Shown here: piece after piece, positions 44,222 to 52,923 of the stretch | Layout of the letters: each line of letters opens with the position of its first letter | Position numbering within the stretch: the first letter of the stretch is position 1 | Source of the DNA: Halioxenophilus sp033283405 | GTDB lineage: Bacteria; Pseudomonadota; Gammaproteobacteria; Pseudomonadales; Cellvibrionaceae | Assembly (NCBI RefSeq): GCF_033283405.1 | Contig: NZ_JAWMQR010000003.1 | Span: 558,001 to 622,000 of the forward strand | Direction: 5' to 3' | DNA length: 64,000 bases | Translations under genes and position numbers: made by a program | The notes under the pieces: model-generated | The model's database searches: none | What the model was told of the DNA's origin: nothing | What the model saw: the letters and a program-made list of their open reading frames with translations, nothing else

Positions 44222-45137
44222 TCTCCGCCAGGTGCTGCTGTACAAATTCGAGAAAACGCGTCGCCGCCAGCGACAGCACTTTGTTGCTCGGGTAGACCAG
44301 GCACATGGTCCGTCGCAGGGGAAAACCCGCCACCGGTAGCTTGTGCATCAACCCCAGCTTTAACTCAGCCATAACACTGAAGCGCGGCAATACCGCCACC
44401 CCCATACCAGCCAACAACGCGTGTTTTATTGCTTCACTGGAACCCAACTCCATAGCCGGCTCCAGTTTTAGGCGCTGCTGTTGGCAATACTGTTCTAACA
44501 TCAGGCGGCTGCCGGAACCGCGCTCGCGCACCAGTAGCGGCTCAGCCATAAACTGTGCCGGTGTTACCTTCTCCTCACTGAGCAAAGGGTGGCCAGCGGC
44601 GACCAGCGGTACGAATTCGTTGTCGAGAAAGGGCAGTGACGAGAGCGCCCGGTCACTGGGCACAATATTCATAATCACCAGGTCATCGCTATTTTCAGCG
44701 AGGCGCTCTATAACATTAGCCCGGTTACCGACGTGGACCCGGCCATTCACACTGGGGTGTTCCGCAATAAACTGGCGCAACAGATAGGGCACCACATACT
44801 GGCAGGTGTTTACCGCAGCGATACGCAAGTCACCGGCCACCTGCCCCTCCATGGTGAGAATGCCGTTTTGCAGCGCGCGAATCTGTTCGAACATCTGTTC
44901 CACCCGCTCGGCCACCATTTCACCGGCGGCGGTGCAGTAGAGTTTGCGGCCGACAAACTCAAACAGTTTCAAGCCCAGGGCATCCTCCAGGTGCTTAACT
45001 TGGGCGCTCACCGCCGGCTGAGTTAGCCCCAACAGCTCCGCCGCCCGTCCATAACCGCGCTCGCGATAGACGGCCTCAAACACCTGCAACTGCCTCAGCG
45101 TCAGCCTATTGATCAGTTTTTGAACGGTTTTCGGCAC
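44187..45137 (-). CDS. pycR: LysR-family regulator, PycR-like
   Basis: A LysR regulator of about 316 residues. The winged helix-turn-helix is at about residues 12-71 (LRQLQVFEAV, GRAAELLGLTQPAVSAQVKHLE) and the rest is a periplasmic-binding-like sensor domain of the CbbR branch (VPYLLRQFIAEHP, ERGSGSRLMLEQ). It is divergent from the pyruvate carboxylase genes, the arrangement of PycR in Pseudomonas aeruginosa, so control of pycAB is inferred. Start unclear: GTG 45137 with GGGGA upstream is used; TTG 45149 is the alternative. Its 3' end overlaps the convergent hydrolase gene by 35 bp. Confidence 0.88.
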   Translation of the reverse strand: MPKTVQKLINRLTLRQLQVFEAVYRERGYGRAAELLGLTQPAVSAQVKHLEDALGLKLFEFVGRKLYCTAAGEMVAERVEQMFEQIRALQNGILTMEGQVAGDLRIAAVNTCQYVVPYLLRQFIAEHPSVNGRVHVGNRANVIERLAENSDDLVIMNIVPSDRALSSLPFLDNEFVPLVAAGHPLLSEEKVTPAQFMAEPLLVRERGSGSRLMLEQYCQQQRLKLEPAMELGSSEAIKHALLAGMGVAVLPRFSVMAELKLGLMHKLPVAGFPLRRTMCLVYPSNKVLSLAATRFLEFVQQHLAEISDYFQGFWLK

Positions 45138-45160
45138 AATTTTCCCCAATAAATCCCATT

Positions 45161-45178
45161 CATAACTTATACCTTATG
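45161..45178. promoter_or_regulatory. LysR-type operator between pycR and pycA
   Basis: Minus-strand CATAAGGTATAAGTTATG has 5-bp inverted arms (CATAA/TTATG) with internal T-N11-A spacing, as expected for a LysR box; a second CTTATAAG follows at 45182-45189. The site is 24 bp from the regulator start and 86 bp from pycA. Confidence 0.5.
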
Positions 45179-45263
45179 AAACTTATAAGAAATACTAAGT
45201 TTTTGTAATAACTCCATTTCGGTAACCTGATCGCTTTTCCGCCCATCGCTGGAGTCCTGACCG

Positions 45264-46679
45264 ATGTTAAACAAGGTACTCATTGCCAACCGCGGCGAGA
45301 TCGCCGTTCGCATCATCCGCGCCTGCTCTGAAATGGGCATACGCTCGGTGGCGATCTACACCGAACCGGACCGCTACGGCTTGCACGTGAAGCGCGCCGA
45401 CGAATCCTACTCCCTGGGAGAGGACCCCATCGCCGGCTACCTCGATCCCCTCAAAATCGTCAACCTGGCCCTGGAAACCGGCTGCGATGCCATACACCCG
45501 GGCTATGGCTTTCTCTCGGAGAATGCCCACTTTGCCGAGTTGTGCGAGCAGAAAGGGATTACCTTCGTCGGGCCCAAGTCAGCGGTTATTGCCCGCATGG
45601 GTGATAAAACCGCCGCCCGCGAAAGCATGATCGCCGCCGGCGTACCGGTCACCCCCGGCTCCGAAGGCAACCTGGCTGATTTGACCGAGGCGTTAACCGT
45701 CGCCGAAGGTATCGGCTACCCGGTGATGCTGAAGGCCACCTCCGGTGGTGGTGGCCGCGGTATTCGCCGCTGCAACTCCGCTGAAGAGCTCAAACAGCAG
45801 TACCCCCGGGTGATCAGTGAAGCCACCAAGGCGTTTGGCTCGGCGGATGTCTTCCTGGAGAAGTGCATCGTCAACCCGCTGCACATCGAGGCGCAGATTC
45901 TGGCCGACGGCCACGGTAATGTGGTGCACCTCTATGAGCGCGACTGCTCCATTCAGCGGCGCAATCAAAAACTGATCGAGATCGCCCCCAGCCCCCAGTT
46001 AACCCCGGAACAACGCCAGTATATTGGCGAACTGGCGGTGAAGGCGGCCAGCGCGGTGGGCTATGAAAATGCCGGCACGGTGGAGTTTCTACTGACCGGC
46101 AACGAAGTCTACTTTATGGAGATGAACACCCGGGTGCAGGTGGAGCACACCATCACCGAGCAGATCACCGGTGTCGATATCGTCCAGGAGCAGCTGCGCG
46201 TCGCCTCCGGCCTGCCCCTGCGCTACCGCCAGGAGGACATCAGCTACCGCGGTTTCGCGTTGCAGTTTCGCATCAACGCCGAAGACCCGAAAAACGACTT
46301 TCTGCCGAGCTTTGGCCGCGTTACCCACTATTACGCACCGGGTGGCCCCGGGGTACGGGTCGATACCGCCATCTTTACCGGCTACGAAATCCCTCCCTAC
46401 TACGACTCGATGTGTTTGAAACTGATCGTCTGGGCACTCTCCTGGGAGGAGGTGATCGCCCGCGGCCGCCGCGCCCTGGATGACATGCGCCTGCAGGGGA
46501 TTCGCACCACCGCCAGTTACTACCAGCAGATTCTCGCCCACGAGGATTTCCAAAACGCCCACTTCAACACCAGTTTTGTGCCTGACCACCCTGAGTTACT
46601 CAATTACAAAACCAATCGCCACCCCACCGAAGTCACCCTGGCCCTGGTGGCAGCCTTAGCCGCACACGCCGGTTGGTAA
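45264..46679 (+). CDS. pycA: Pyruvate carboxylase subunit A (biotin carboxylase)
   Basis: A 471-residue ATP-grasp biotin carboxylase: N-terminal ANRGEIAVRIIRA, HPGYGFLSEN, glycine-rich KATSGGGGRGIR, EKCIVNPLHIEAQI, and MEMNTRVQVEHTITEQITG with the catalytic Glu/Arg residues. It carboxylates the biotin on its partner using ATP and bicarbonate. The gene directly precedes a carboxyltransferase/BCCP gene (14 bp apart) and is divergent from a LysR gene, as in the two-subunit pyruvate carboxylase of Pseudomonas, so anaplerotic oxaloacetate formation is inferred and not fatty-acid synthesis. Confidence 0.92.
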   Translation: MLNKVLIANRGEIAVRIIRACSEMGIRSVAIYTEPDRYGLHVKRADESYSLGEDPIAGYLDPLKIVNLALETGCDAIHPGYGFLSENAHFAELCEQKGITFVGPKSAVIARMGDKTAARESMIAAGVPVTPGSEGNLADLTEALTVAEGIGYPVMLKATSGGGGRGIRRCNSAEELKQQYPRVISEATKAFGSADVFLEKCIVNPLHIEAQILADGHGNVVHLYERDCSIQRRNQKLIEIAPSPQLTPEQRQYIGELAVKAASAVGYENAGTVEFLLTGNEVYFMEMNTRVQVEHTITEQITGVDIVQEQLRVASGLPLRYRQEDISYRGFALQFRINAEDPKNDFLPSFGRVTHYYAPGGPGVRVDTAIFTGYEIPPYYDSMCLKLIVWALSWEEVIARGRRALDDMRLQGIRTTASYYQQILAHEDFQNAHFNTSFVPDHPELLNYKTNRHPTEVTLALVAALAAHAGW

Positions 46680-46693
46680 TAAAGGAGAAGTAT

Positions 46694-48478
46694 ATGAAGC
46701 CTATCGAGATCACCGACGTCACCCTGCGCGATGCCCATCAATCCCTCATTGCCACCCGCATGCGCACCGAGGATATGCTGCCCATCTGCGCCAAGCTCGA
46801 CAGCATTGGCTTTTGGTCGTTGGAGGTGTGGGGCGGCGCCACCTTTGATGCCTGCGTCCGCTTTCTGAAAGAGGACCCATGGCAGCGCCTGCGCCAGCTG
46901 CGCGCGGCCCTGCCCAACACCCGCCTGCAGATGCTGCTGCGCGGCCAGAACCTGCTCGGCTACCGCCACTACGCCGACGATGTGGTCGAGGCCTTCGTCG
47001 CCAAAGCGGCCGACAACGGCATGGATGTGTTCCGGGTGTTCGATGCCCTAAACGACCTGCGCAACATTGAAGTGGCCATGCAGGCGGTGAAGAGATCCGG
47101 CAAACATGCCCAGGGCACGCTCTGCTACACCACCAGTCCGGTGCACACCCTGAATCTGTTTGTCGAGCAGGCCAAAGCCATGCGCGATATGGGTGCCGAC
47201 TCCATCGCCATTAAGGATATGGCCGGCCTGCTCACCCCCTACGCCACCTATGAACTGGTACAAGCCATCAAAGCCGAGCTCAATCTACCCCTGGTGCTGC
47301 ACAGCCACTCCACCTCCGGCCTCGCTTCCCTCTGCCAAATGAAGGCGGTGGAAGCTGGTATCGACCGTTTGGATACGGCTATCTCCTCCTTTGCTGGCGG
47401 CACCAGCCACCCCGCCACCGAATCCCAGGTGGCCGCCTTTATCGGCACCGGCTACGACACCGGCCTGGATTTGACCCAACTGGGCGAGATCGCCGACTAC
47501 TTCCGCGAGGTGCGCAAGAAATACGCGCAGTTCGAGAGTGAATTCACCCGCGAGGATGTCTCGGTGCAGATCAACCAGGTGCCGGGCGGCATGATGTCCA
47601 ACCTGGCCAACCAGCTGAAAGATCAAAACGCCCTGGAGCGCATCAACCAAGTGTTCGCCGAGATCCCCCGCGTGCGCGAGGACCTGGGTTTTCCGCCCCT
47701 GGTCACCCCCAGCTCACAGATTGTTGGCACCCAGGCGGTCTACAACGTGCTCTCCGGCGAGCGCTACAAAACCATCACTAACGAGGTGAAACGCTACCTG
47801 CAGGGTGGTTATGGCAAACCACCGGCAGCGGTTAACGAAGCGCTGCGCAAGCAGGCGATTGGCAACGAAAGTGTCAGCGACGCCCGCCCGGCCGACAGCA
47901 TTCCGCCGGAGATGGACAAGCTGCGCCAAGAGATCGGCGCCCTCGCTCAGGGCGACGAAGATGTATTGATCTTCGCCATGTTCCCCGATCTCGGCCGTGA
48001 ATTCCTGCAGCAGCGCGCCGAAGGCAAGCTGGTGCCAGAGCCGCTATTGCCACCCCAGGAGCACGCCAAACATGCCGTGGCCACCGAGTTCCGCGTCGAT
48101 GTCCACGGTGAGACCCACGAGATCGTCATCACCGGTGCCGGCGAGTTTGGTGCCGGCAAACGCAAACTCTACCTATCGCTCGACGGTATGCCGGAAGAGG
48201 TGGTGTTCGAGCCACTCAATGAGTATGTCGAGGAGAAAAAAGGCGGTCGCCGCAAAGCCACCGAACCGGGCCATGTCACTGCCGCCATGCCCGGCAATAT
48301 TGTTGAGGTGTTGGTGCAAGAGGGCGATGTCGTCAGCGCCGGCCAGGCCATTCTGGTCACCGAAGCGATGAAGATGGAAACCGAAATCTGTGCCAATATC
48401 GGCGGCACAGTGACCGCGGTATACGTCGATAAGGGTGACCGGGTGACTCCGGGCGAAACCCTGGTGGAGATCAGCTAA
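46694..48478 (+). CDS. pycB: Pyruvate carboxylase subunit B / oxaloacetate decarboxylase alpha-like
   Basis: A 594-residue protein: an N-terminal HMGL-like carboxyltransferase domain (ITDVTLRDAHQSL, residues 4-270; AIKDMAGLLTP; LVLHSHSTSG metal site), a PYC/OADA middle domain (MMSNLANQL), and a C-terminal biotinyl domain with the biotin-accepting Lys in TEAMKMETE. It transfers the carboxyl group from biotin to pyruvate. AAAGGAG six bases upstream of the ATG at 46694. No sodium-pump beta/gamma subunits are nearby, which argues for pyruvate carboxylase over oxaloacetate decarboxylase. Confidence 0.92.
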   Translation: MKPIEITDVTLRDAHQSLIATRMRTEDMLPICAKLDSIGFWSLEVWGGATFDACVRFLKEDPWQRLRQLRAALPNTRLQMLLRGQNLLGYRHYADDVVEAFVAKAADNGMDVFRVFDALNDLRNIEVAMQAVKRSGKHAQGTLCYTTSPVHTLNLFVEQAKAMRDMGADSIAIKDMAGLLTPYATYELVQAIKAELNLPLVLHSHSTSGLASLCQMKAVEAGIDRLDTAISSFAGGTSHPATESQVAAFIGTGYDTGLDLTQLGEIADYFREVRKKYAQFESEFTREDVSVQINQVPGGMMSNLANQLKDQNALERINQVFAEIPRVREDLGFPPLVTPSSQIVGTQAVYNVLSGERYKTITNEVKRYLQGGYGKPPAAVNEALRKQAIGNESVSDARPADSIPPEMDKLRQEIGALAQGDEDVLIFAMFPDLGREFLQQRAEGKLVPEPLLPPQEHAKHAVATEFRVDVHGETHEIVITGAGEFGAGKRKLYLSLDGMPEEVVFEPLNEYVEEKKGGRRKATEPGHVTAAMPGNIVEVLVQEGDVVSAGQAILVTEAMKMETEICANIGGTVTAVYVDKGDRVTPGETLVEIS

Positions 48479-48505
48479 ACCAATGGTCCAGTCCAGCAGC
48501 GTCGG

Positions 48506-50101
48506 CTAATTGCGGTTGCTGGCGATAAAACCGCGCACCGCCTCGACAAACTCCTTGGAGGCCGGCTCCCGGCCAAGCAGCAGGTGGCCATCGCTCTCCA
48601 GACCAATGAATTCAGCATTGGGGATGGCGGCCGCCAGCTCCTGGCCGGTACGGGCCGGGATGCGTTGGTCGCCCAGGGAGTGCAGCACCAAGGTTGGCAC
48701 CTTGACCTGGGCCAGCCGCTCGCGCACATCGATATCACTGAACACCGACAAAAAGCGCACCGCATTTTTAGGCGAGGTGGTTAACCGTTGGAACTCATTA
48801 AACCAGTTCAACTCATCAGCGGTAGCGCTCGGCATAAAGGTGGAGGAGAAGATCTGCCGATAGGCGGGGTTATCCTGTCCCCAGCCCGTTTCCGTGAGGG
48901 TCATTACCGCTTCCCGCTCGCGCTGAAGCTGTTCACTGGCGCCGATGCGCCAACCGGCCGCGTAGCCACCAAACAGAATCAGGTGGCTCACCCGCTGCGG
49001 GTGGCGCACGGCGTATTCAATGGATACCGCCGCCCCCTGGGAAATTCCCAACAGGGCGAAGCGTTGCAACTGGCTCGCCGCCACCACTGACTCCAGGTCG
49101 GTGACAAATGCCTCAAACGAAATATCACTGACATTCCAATCGGAAAGGCCATTACCGCGCTCGTCGTAACGCACAAACTGGTGGTCCATGGCCAGATCGC
49201 GAAACAGCGGGCTCCAGATGGGCGCGTCCCAATCGTGTTCCAGATGGCTCAGCCAATTGGCGGCTTTGATAATGGGAAAACCCTTGCCCACCGATGCATA
49301 GGCGATGCGCGCACCATCACTGGCGCTGCAGAATTGAATTCTTTGCCGGGCCAAAAGCTCCCGGCCGCGCGGTTTATATGCCACCGTGTTGGTTTCGTTA
49401 TTGGCAGCGCCACTGCGCGCTTCGGCCGACCAGGCAATACCCGCATTGCGAAACCGACGGGCGAATTGATGGCTCAAATCAGCCGCCTCCAAACGCTGGC
49501 CGAGCAACTCCAAGAGCGTCACAAGCTGTGTGGCGGCAGCCGGATTAAATGGATCGATTGCCTCCCAGGCTCGCGCCCAGTTAAGCCGTTCCGGCAGAGG
49601 CAGCGCAATATGCCAAGCGAGACGGGCCATCAACTTGGCCTGCAAGCGCACCAACTCCTGGCGCTCTGCCGCTAACCACTGTTGAAATATCTCCTGATCG
49701 GGCAGGTCGATCCCCTCCAGCAACGGCTCCTGCAGTTGCGCCAGTAGCGCTATTATCTCGCTCACCGACAAATCCGGTTGCTCCGCTAGGCGTAGCAGCT
49801 GCTGTATGTCCAGCTCAATATCACTCACCTGCAGAGTGACCCGTTCGCGGTCGGCGAGCAGCCGCTCGTTTTTTTCGTCGTTCACCAACGGCCGCAATTT
49901 ACTCAACGACCAACGCAGGGCACCACGTGGATCGTTGGGAATTTCCCAAAACACTTTGCACAACCGATCCCGGCGGTGTGGCCGTGCCGTTAGCGCCAAA
50001 TAGGCCAAAAGAGCTCGAGTACGTTTGGATGCGGGCAGAGAGATCGGCTGGCCATCTCGCGCCAGTGTTAATTCCCCAAGCAAATTAATGGTTAACGTCA
50101 T
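48506..50101 (-). CDS. SARP-like DNA-binding domain fused to alpha/beta hydrolase
   Basis: A 531-residue fusion. Residues 1-95 form an OmpR/SARP-type winged helix (INLLGELTLARDGQPISLPASKRTRALLAYLAL, then GALRWSLSKLR), residues about 96-225 a helical bacterial-transcriptional-activation-like segment, and residues 255-531 an alpha/beta hydrolase with nucleophile Ser354 (GISQGAA), Asp478 and His506 (SDGHLLLG). The hydrolase part (VRYDERGNGLSDW) is of the type often fused to nucleotide cyclases or LuxR proteins. Inferred: a regulator in which the hydrolase fold senses or hydrolyses a ligand. Start ATG 50101 fits the wHTH; an upstream frame to 50188 adds an unlikely hydrophobic leader. It is convergent with pycB, 27 bp apart. 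Confidence 0.85.
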   Translation of the reverse strand: MTLTINLLGELTLARDGQPISLPASKRTRALLAYLALTARPHRRDRLCKVFWEIPNDPRGALRWSLSKLRPLVNDEKNERLLADRERVTLQVSDIELDIQQLLRLAEQPDLSVSEIIALLAQLQEPLLEGIDLPDQEIFQQWLAAERQELVRLQAKLMARLAWHIALPLPERLNWARAWEAIDPFNPAAATQLVTLLELLGQRLEAADLSHQFARRFRNAGIAWSAEARSGAANNETNTVAYKPRGRELLARQRIQFCSASDGARIAYASVGKGFPIIKAANWLSHLEHDWDAPIWSPLFRDLAMDHQFVRYDERGNGLSDWNVSDISFEAFVTDLESVVAASQLQRFALLGISQGAAVSIEYAVRHPQRVSHLILFGGYAAGWRIGASEQLQREREAVMTLTETGWGQDNPAYRQIFSSTFMPSATADELNWFNEFQRLTTSPKNAVRFLSVFSDIDVRERLAQVKVPTLVLHSLGDQRIPARTGQELAAAIPNAEFIGLESDGHLLLGREPASKEFVEAVRGFIASNRN

Positions 50102-50578
50102 TAACTGAGTGCCTAGCCATTTAAATTCAATGTGAAAACAAAAGAGTAGGTGCACAGAGAGGACCAGCACTCCTAGCAGTTTCATCAACTATTAAAAAAA
50201 GCAGCGGTACAACCTGAGCCAGGCACCAGTCTGACGGTTCTTGAACTCATCGACTACTGGTGGTTGCTGATTCAGCCCACCGTACGGCGCTGCCAGGTAT
50301 CCAAACTGTTGGCGATTGCAGACGCGCTGCAGTGAAGTTCCGTGCAGAACCAATGCCAGCCGAACGGTAACTTCAAACGGGTCTGCCCCCAATAGCCGCC
50401 AGGTGGTCAGCTCGGATGGGATGGTGCTCAGAATAGAAATTTTGTAACTAAGGCGAGAGGGGCTCGGGCCCGTGGCCGGTTGATCGAGGTCGAGGTGATT
50501 GCGACTGAGGTGATTGCGACTGAGGTGATTGCAATAGTGGCTTAGCCAACTAAAGCACCGCCAAAGCAGCCTAAGCTG
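50102..50578. other. Intergenic stretch between the SARP-hydrolase and TetR genes
   Basis: No gene is supported; the 66-codon minus-strand frame at 50192-50392 has no recognisable family. It contains the 15-bp tandem repeat listed separately. Confidence 0.5.
50492..50536. repeat. Three tandem 15-bp repeats
   Basis: GAGGTGATTGCGACT at 50492-50506 and 50507-50521, then a third copy at 50522-50536 that diverges at its end. The first two are identical. It lies 43 bp beyond the 3' end of the TetR gene. Confidence 0.85.
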
Positions 50579-51181
50579 CTATTGGGTACAGTTTTGATTG
50601 AGCAACTGCTCGACTATCTCCGCCACCTGCAGTGCCGGCCACTGCTCCTTGGCAAAAGATAAGCGCGACAAAACACAGCCTTCGTAAAGCAGTACCAGGG
50701 TCACCCCCAACTGCTGCGGATTGGTCGCACCGGCGTCAGCGGCCAGTTGGCAGAAGATGCTCAACACCTCGGCTCGGGTCTGCTGGATGTGGGTTACCGC
50801 CGGGTGCTCCTCACCGCGCAACTCCACCGCCACATTAGCACCGGAGCAGCCAAAGCTACCACCTGCCAACCCCTTCTCCACCAGTGCCTCAAAGATGCGT
50901 TTGATCTGCTCTTTAGGATCCTCGGCGTGCTCCGCCATAATCGCCCGCCAGCGCTCGCGAAAGGTCTGCTCCTGGGCTTTAACAAACTCCAGCACCAGTT
51001 CATCTTTGGATTCGAAGTTGCGGTAGAGGCTCATTTTGTTGGTGTTGGCCTCACTGACGATGGCATCCACCCCCACCGCTTTTATGCCCAGCCGATAAAA
51101 CAGCCCCATGGCCGCCTCCAATATGCGATCGCGCACCTTGGACTTTTGCGGGCAGCAGGAGGATTCCACCGAATTAAGCAT
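50579..51181 (-). CDS. TetR-family repressor of the RND pump
   Basis: A 200-residue TetR regulator: helix-turn-helix at about residues 18-65 (ILEAAMGLFYRLGIKAVGVDAIVSEANTNKMSLYRNFESKDEL) and a helical ligand domain containing GGSFGCSGANVAVEL. It is divergent from the RND efflux genes, with operator-like repeats in between, so repression of the pump is inferred. The ATG at 51181 with AGAGGTG upstream is chosen; the longer frame to 51319 runs through the operator region and is unlikely. Confidence 0.9.
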   Translation of the reverse strand: MLNSVESSCCPQKSKVRDRILEAAMGLFYRLGIKAVGVDAIVSEANTNKMSLYRNFESKDELVLEFVKAQEQTFRERWRAIMAEHAEDPKEQIKRIFEALVEKGLAGGSFGCSGANVAVELRGEEHPAVTHIQQTRAEVLSIFCQLAADAGATNPQQLGVTLVLLYEGCVLSRLSFAKEQWPALQVAEIVEQLLNQNCTQ

Positions 51182-51210
51182 TACACACACCTCTTGACGG
51201 ACTTGTGACC

Positions 51211-51250
51211 GACCAGTAACATTTGCCACTGTTACTGACCGGTAACATTT
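51211..51250. promoter_or_regulatory. Operator-like dyads for the TetR repressor
   Basis: CAGTAACA (51214-51221) and TGTTACTG (51230-51237) form an inverted pair; TGTTACTGACCGGTAACA (51230-51247) is a second, overlapping near-palindrome. Seen another way, GACC(A/G)GTAACATTT is repeated directly at 51211 and 51237, 26 bp apart. The site starts 30 bp upstream of the TetR start codon, so autoregulation is likely. Confidence 0.6.
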
Positions 51251-51440
51251 AACCATAGTTTGATTGCGTTTAAGAAGCCCGACTACTGGTTTAATCCCAA
51301 ATTCAGCTGCCAGCAACAACCAACCATTCTAATAACAACATCTCCCGGCTCACGGTGAGACACCAGCACCTGCGTTTTAGTGAATAGAGCCAGGCGGGCA
51401 CAGTCGCTTAACGGCCGACCCAGCCCCAGTGTTTCATCAC

Positions 51441-51478
51441 CCAGGTTCCTGTACTTGGGCCAGGTTCCTTCACTTGGA
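51441..51478. repeat. Tandem 19-bp near-palindromic repeat
   Basis: Two copies of CCAGGTTCCTNNACTTGG start at 51441 and 51460. Each unit is itself an imperfect inverted repeat (CCAGGT / ACTTGG). They lie about 125 bp upstream of the adaptor gene and could be sites for a second regulator. Confidence 0.6.
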
Positions 51479-51603
51479 AAGGTAGCCAAACAAGCACCTC
51501 GACGAACGCTCGCTCTGTGTGCGCAGACTCTGCGTAACTGCTGCGGCACCGTCGGACAACACGTTGATACAACCGGTCATTGCATCAGCCAACACACAAC
51601 TTA

Positions 51604-52815
51604 ATGGAAATTCGATCAATGTTTACCAACATTGCCCAACGCGCTAGGCCGATCACCAAAGCCACCGCCCTCGCCTCCCTGCTGGCAGCCTGCCTCGCTG
51701 TGGTTGGCTGCGGCGAGAAGAGCGCTGTGGCCGCCACGCAGCCGCCTGCGGCAGTGGTCAAAGTCAAAACTGTCGCCCTGGCCCCCGTGGCCGACTGGTC
51801 GGTCTTCACCGGTGAGTTCCGCTCCGTTGAAGCGGTGCAACTGCGCCCGCGGGTCAATGGTTATCTGCAACAGGTGAGCTTTACCGAAGGCAGCCTGGTT
51901 CAGGCCGGCGATATTCTGTTTGTGATTGATCAGCAACCTTATAAAGTCGCGCTACAGCGGGCCGACGCGGAGCTGGCCCGTGCCGAAGCACAGCTGCAAC
52001 TGGCCAACTCGGAATCAGCCCGGGGCGAGCGATTGATCAAGGCTCAGGCCATCTCCGAAGAGGAGTACGGTCGTCGTCTGGCCCAAAAACGCTCGGCCGA
52101 GGCCGACTACCAGGCGGCCCAGGCGGCACGCGAAGAGGCTGACCTCAACCTGCACTACACCGAAGTGCGCGCCCCCATCACCGGCCGGGTCTCGCTGGCC
52201 AATATCACCGCTGGCAACTACGTCAATGCCGGCAGCACTGTGTTGACCACCATCGTCTCCAGCAACCCCATGTATGTGGTGTTCGATACCGACGAACAGA
52301 GTTACATCGACTACGTCAATGGCCTGGCCCAATGGGCAGAGGATCATCCGGTAGCGCCCCAGGTTCTGGTCGGCCTGGCCGGAACCGAGGCCTTTCCTTT
52401 CAGCGCCACCCTCGACTTCATCGACAACCAATTAAATGCCAGCAGCGGTACCATTCGCGTCCGCGCCCTGATCGACAACAGCAACGGCCAATTTCTACCC
52501 GGCATGGCGGCCCGTATTCGCATGCAGCTGAGCGATGCCTATCCGGCGGCGCTGGTTAATGAAGCGGTAATCGGCACCGACCAGAGCCGCAAGTATGTGC
52601 TGGTGGTAAACGACAGCAACGTGGTTGAGTACCGCGCGGTACAACTGGGTGGCATTTATCAGGGGTTGCGGGTGATACGTTCCGGGCTGAACGAAGGTGA
52701 CCGCCTGATTGTGGCCGCCGGGCCAAGAATCCGTCCGGGGGTTACTGTGCAACCGCAAACCGTCGAGGCCACCACCGCCGCACTGGACCCAGTACAGGTA
52801 TCGCAGAGCTTTTAA
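51604..52815 (+). CDS. RND efflux periplasmic adaptor (membrane fusion protein)
   Basis: An adaptor of about 403 residues of the AcrA/MexE type. A lipoprotein-like signal ends in LAVVGCGEK (lipobox Cys near residue 36), then come the barrel-sandwich RPRVNGYLQQVSFTEGSLVQAGDILFVID, an alpha-helical hairpin (QRADAELARAEAQLQLANSESARGERLIK and following), the return lipoyl half APITGRVSLANITAGNYV, and a beta-barrel and membrane-proximal domain. It links the inner-membrane pump to an outer-membrane channel. The start is uncertain between ATG 51604 and ATG 51619 (GGAA 9 bases upstream). No outer-membrane factor gene follows the pump gene. Confidence 0.92.
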   Translation: MEIRSMFTNIAQRARPITKATALASLLAACLAVVGCGEKSAVAATQPPAAVVKVKTVALAPVADWSVFTGEFRSVEAVQLRPRVNGYLQQVSFTEGSLVQAGDILFVIDQQPYKVALQRADAELARAEAQLQLANSESARGERLIKAQAISEEEYGRRLAQKRSAEADYQAAQAAREEADLNLHYTEVRAPITGRVSLANITAGNYVNAGSTVLTTIVSSNPMYVVFDTDEQSYIDYVNGLAQWAEDHPVAPQVLVGLAGTEAFPFSATLDFIDNQLNASSGTIRVRALIDNSNGQFLPGMAARIRMQLSDAYPAALVNEAVIGTDQSRKYVLVVNDSNVVEYRAVQLGGIYQGLRVIRSGLNEGDRLIVAAGPRIRPGVTVQPQTVEATTAALDPVQVSQSF

Positions 52816-52869
52816 CGGTGGCGGGGCGGCGAGCCATCCCCACCACAGTGCACTCAACCAACACCTTCT

Positions 52870-52898
52870 GCCAAACCGCTCCCAATGGGCGGTTTGGC
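52870..52898 (+). other. Intercistronic hairpin between adaptor and pump genes
   Basis: GCCAAACCGC (52870-52879) pairs with GCGGTTTGGC (52889-52898), and is followed by TCTTTA. It sits in the 108-bp gap between the two RND genes and could act as a weak attenuator or mRNA processing/stability element. Confidence 0.5.
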
Positions 52899-52923
52899 TC
52901 TTTACGCAAAAAGCACCGACACC

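Larger units (their letters stand above)
51182..51603. other. Regulatory region between TetR and RND genes
   Basis: No gene is supported. It holds the GTAACA dyads (51211-51250), close to the TetR start, and a tandem pair of CCAGGT-N6-ACTTGG units (51441-51478), nearer the pump operon. Confidence 0.6.

Noticed and set aside
46694..48478. Sodium-pumping oxaloacetate decarboxylase alpha subunit
   Set aside because: No beta or gamma subunit genes nearby, and the LysR-pycA-pycB layout equals that of pyruvate carboxylase.
50192..50392. 66-codon minus-strand frame
   Set aside because: No family recognised and no convincing ribosome binding site; treated as intergenic.
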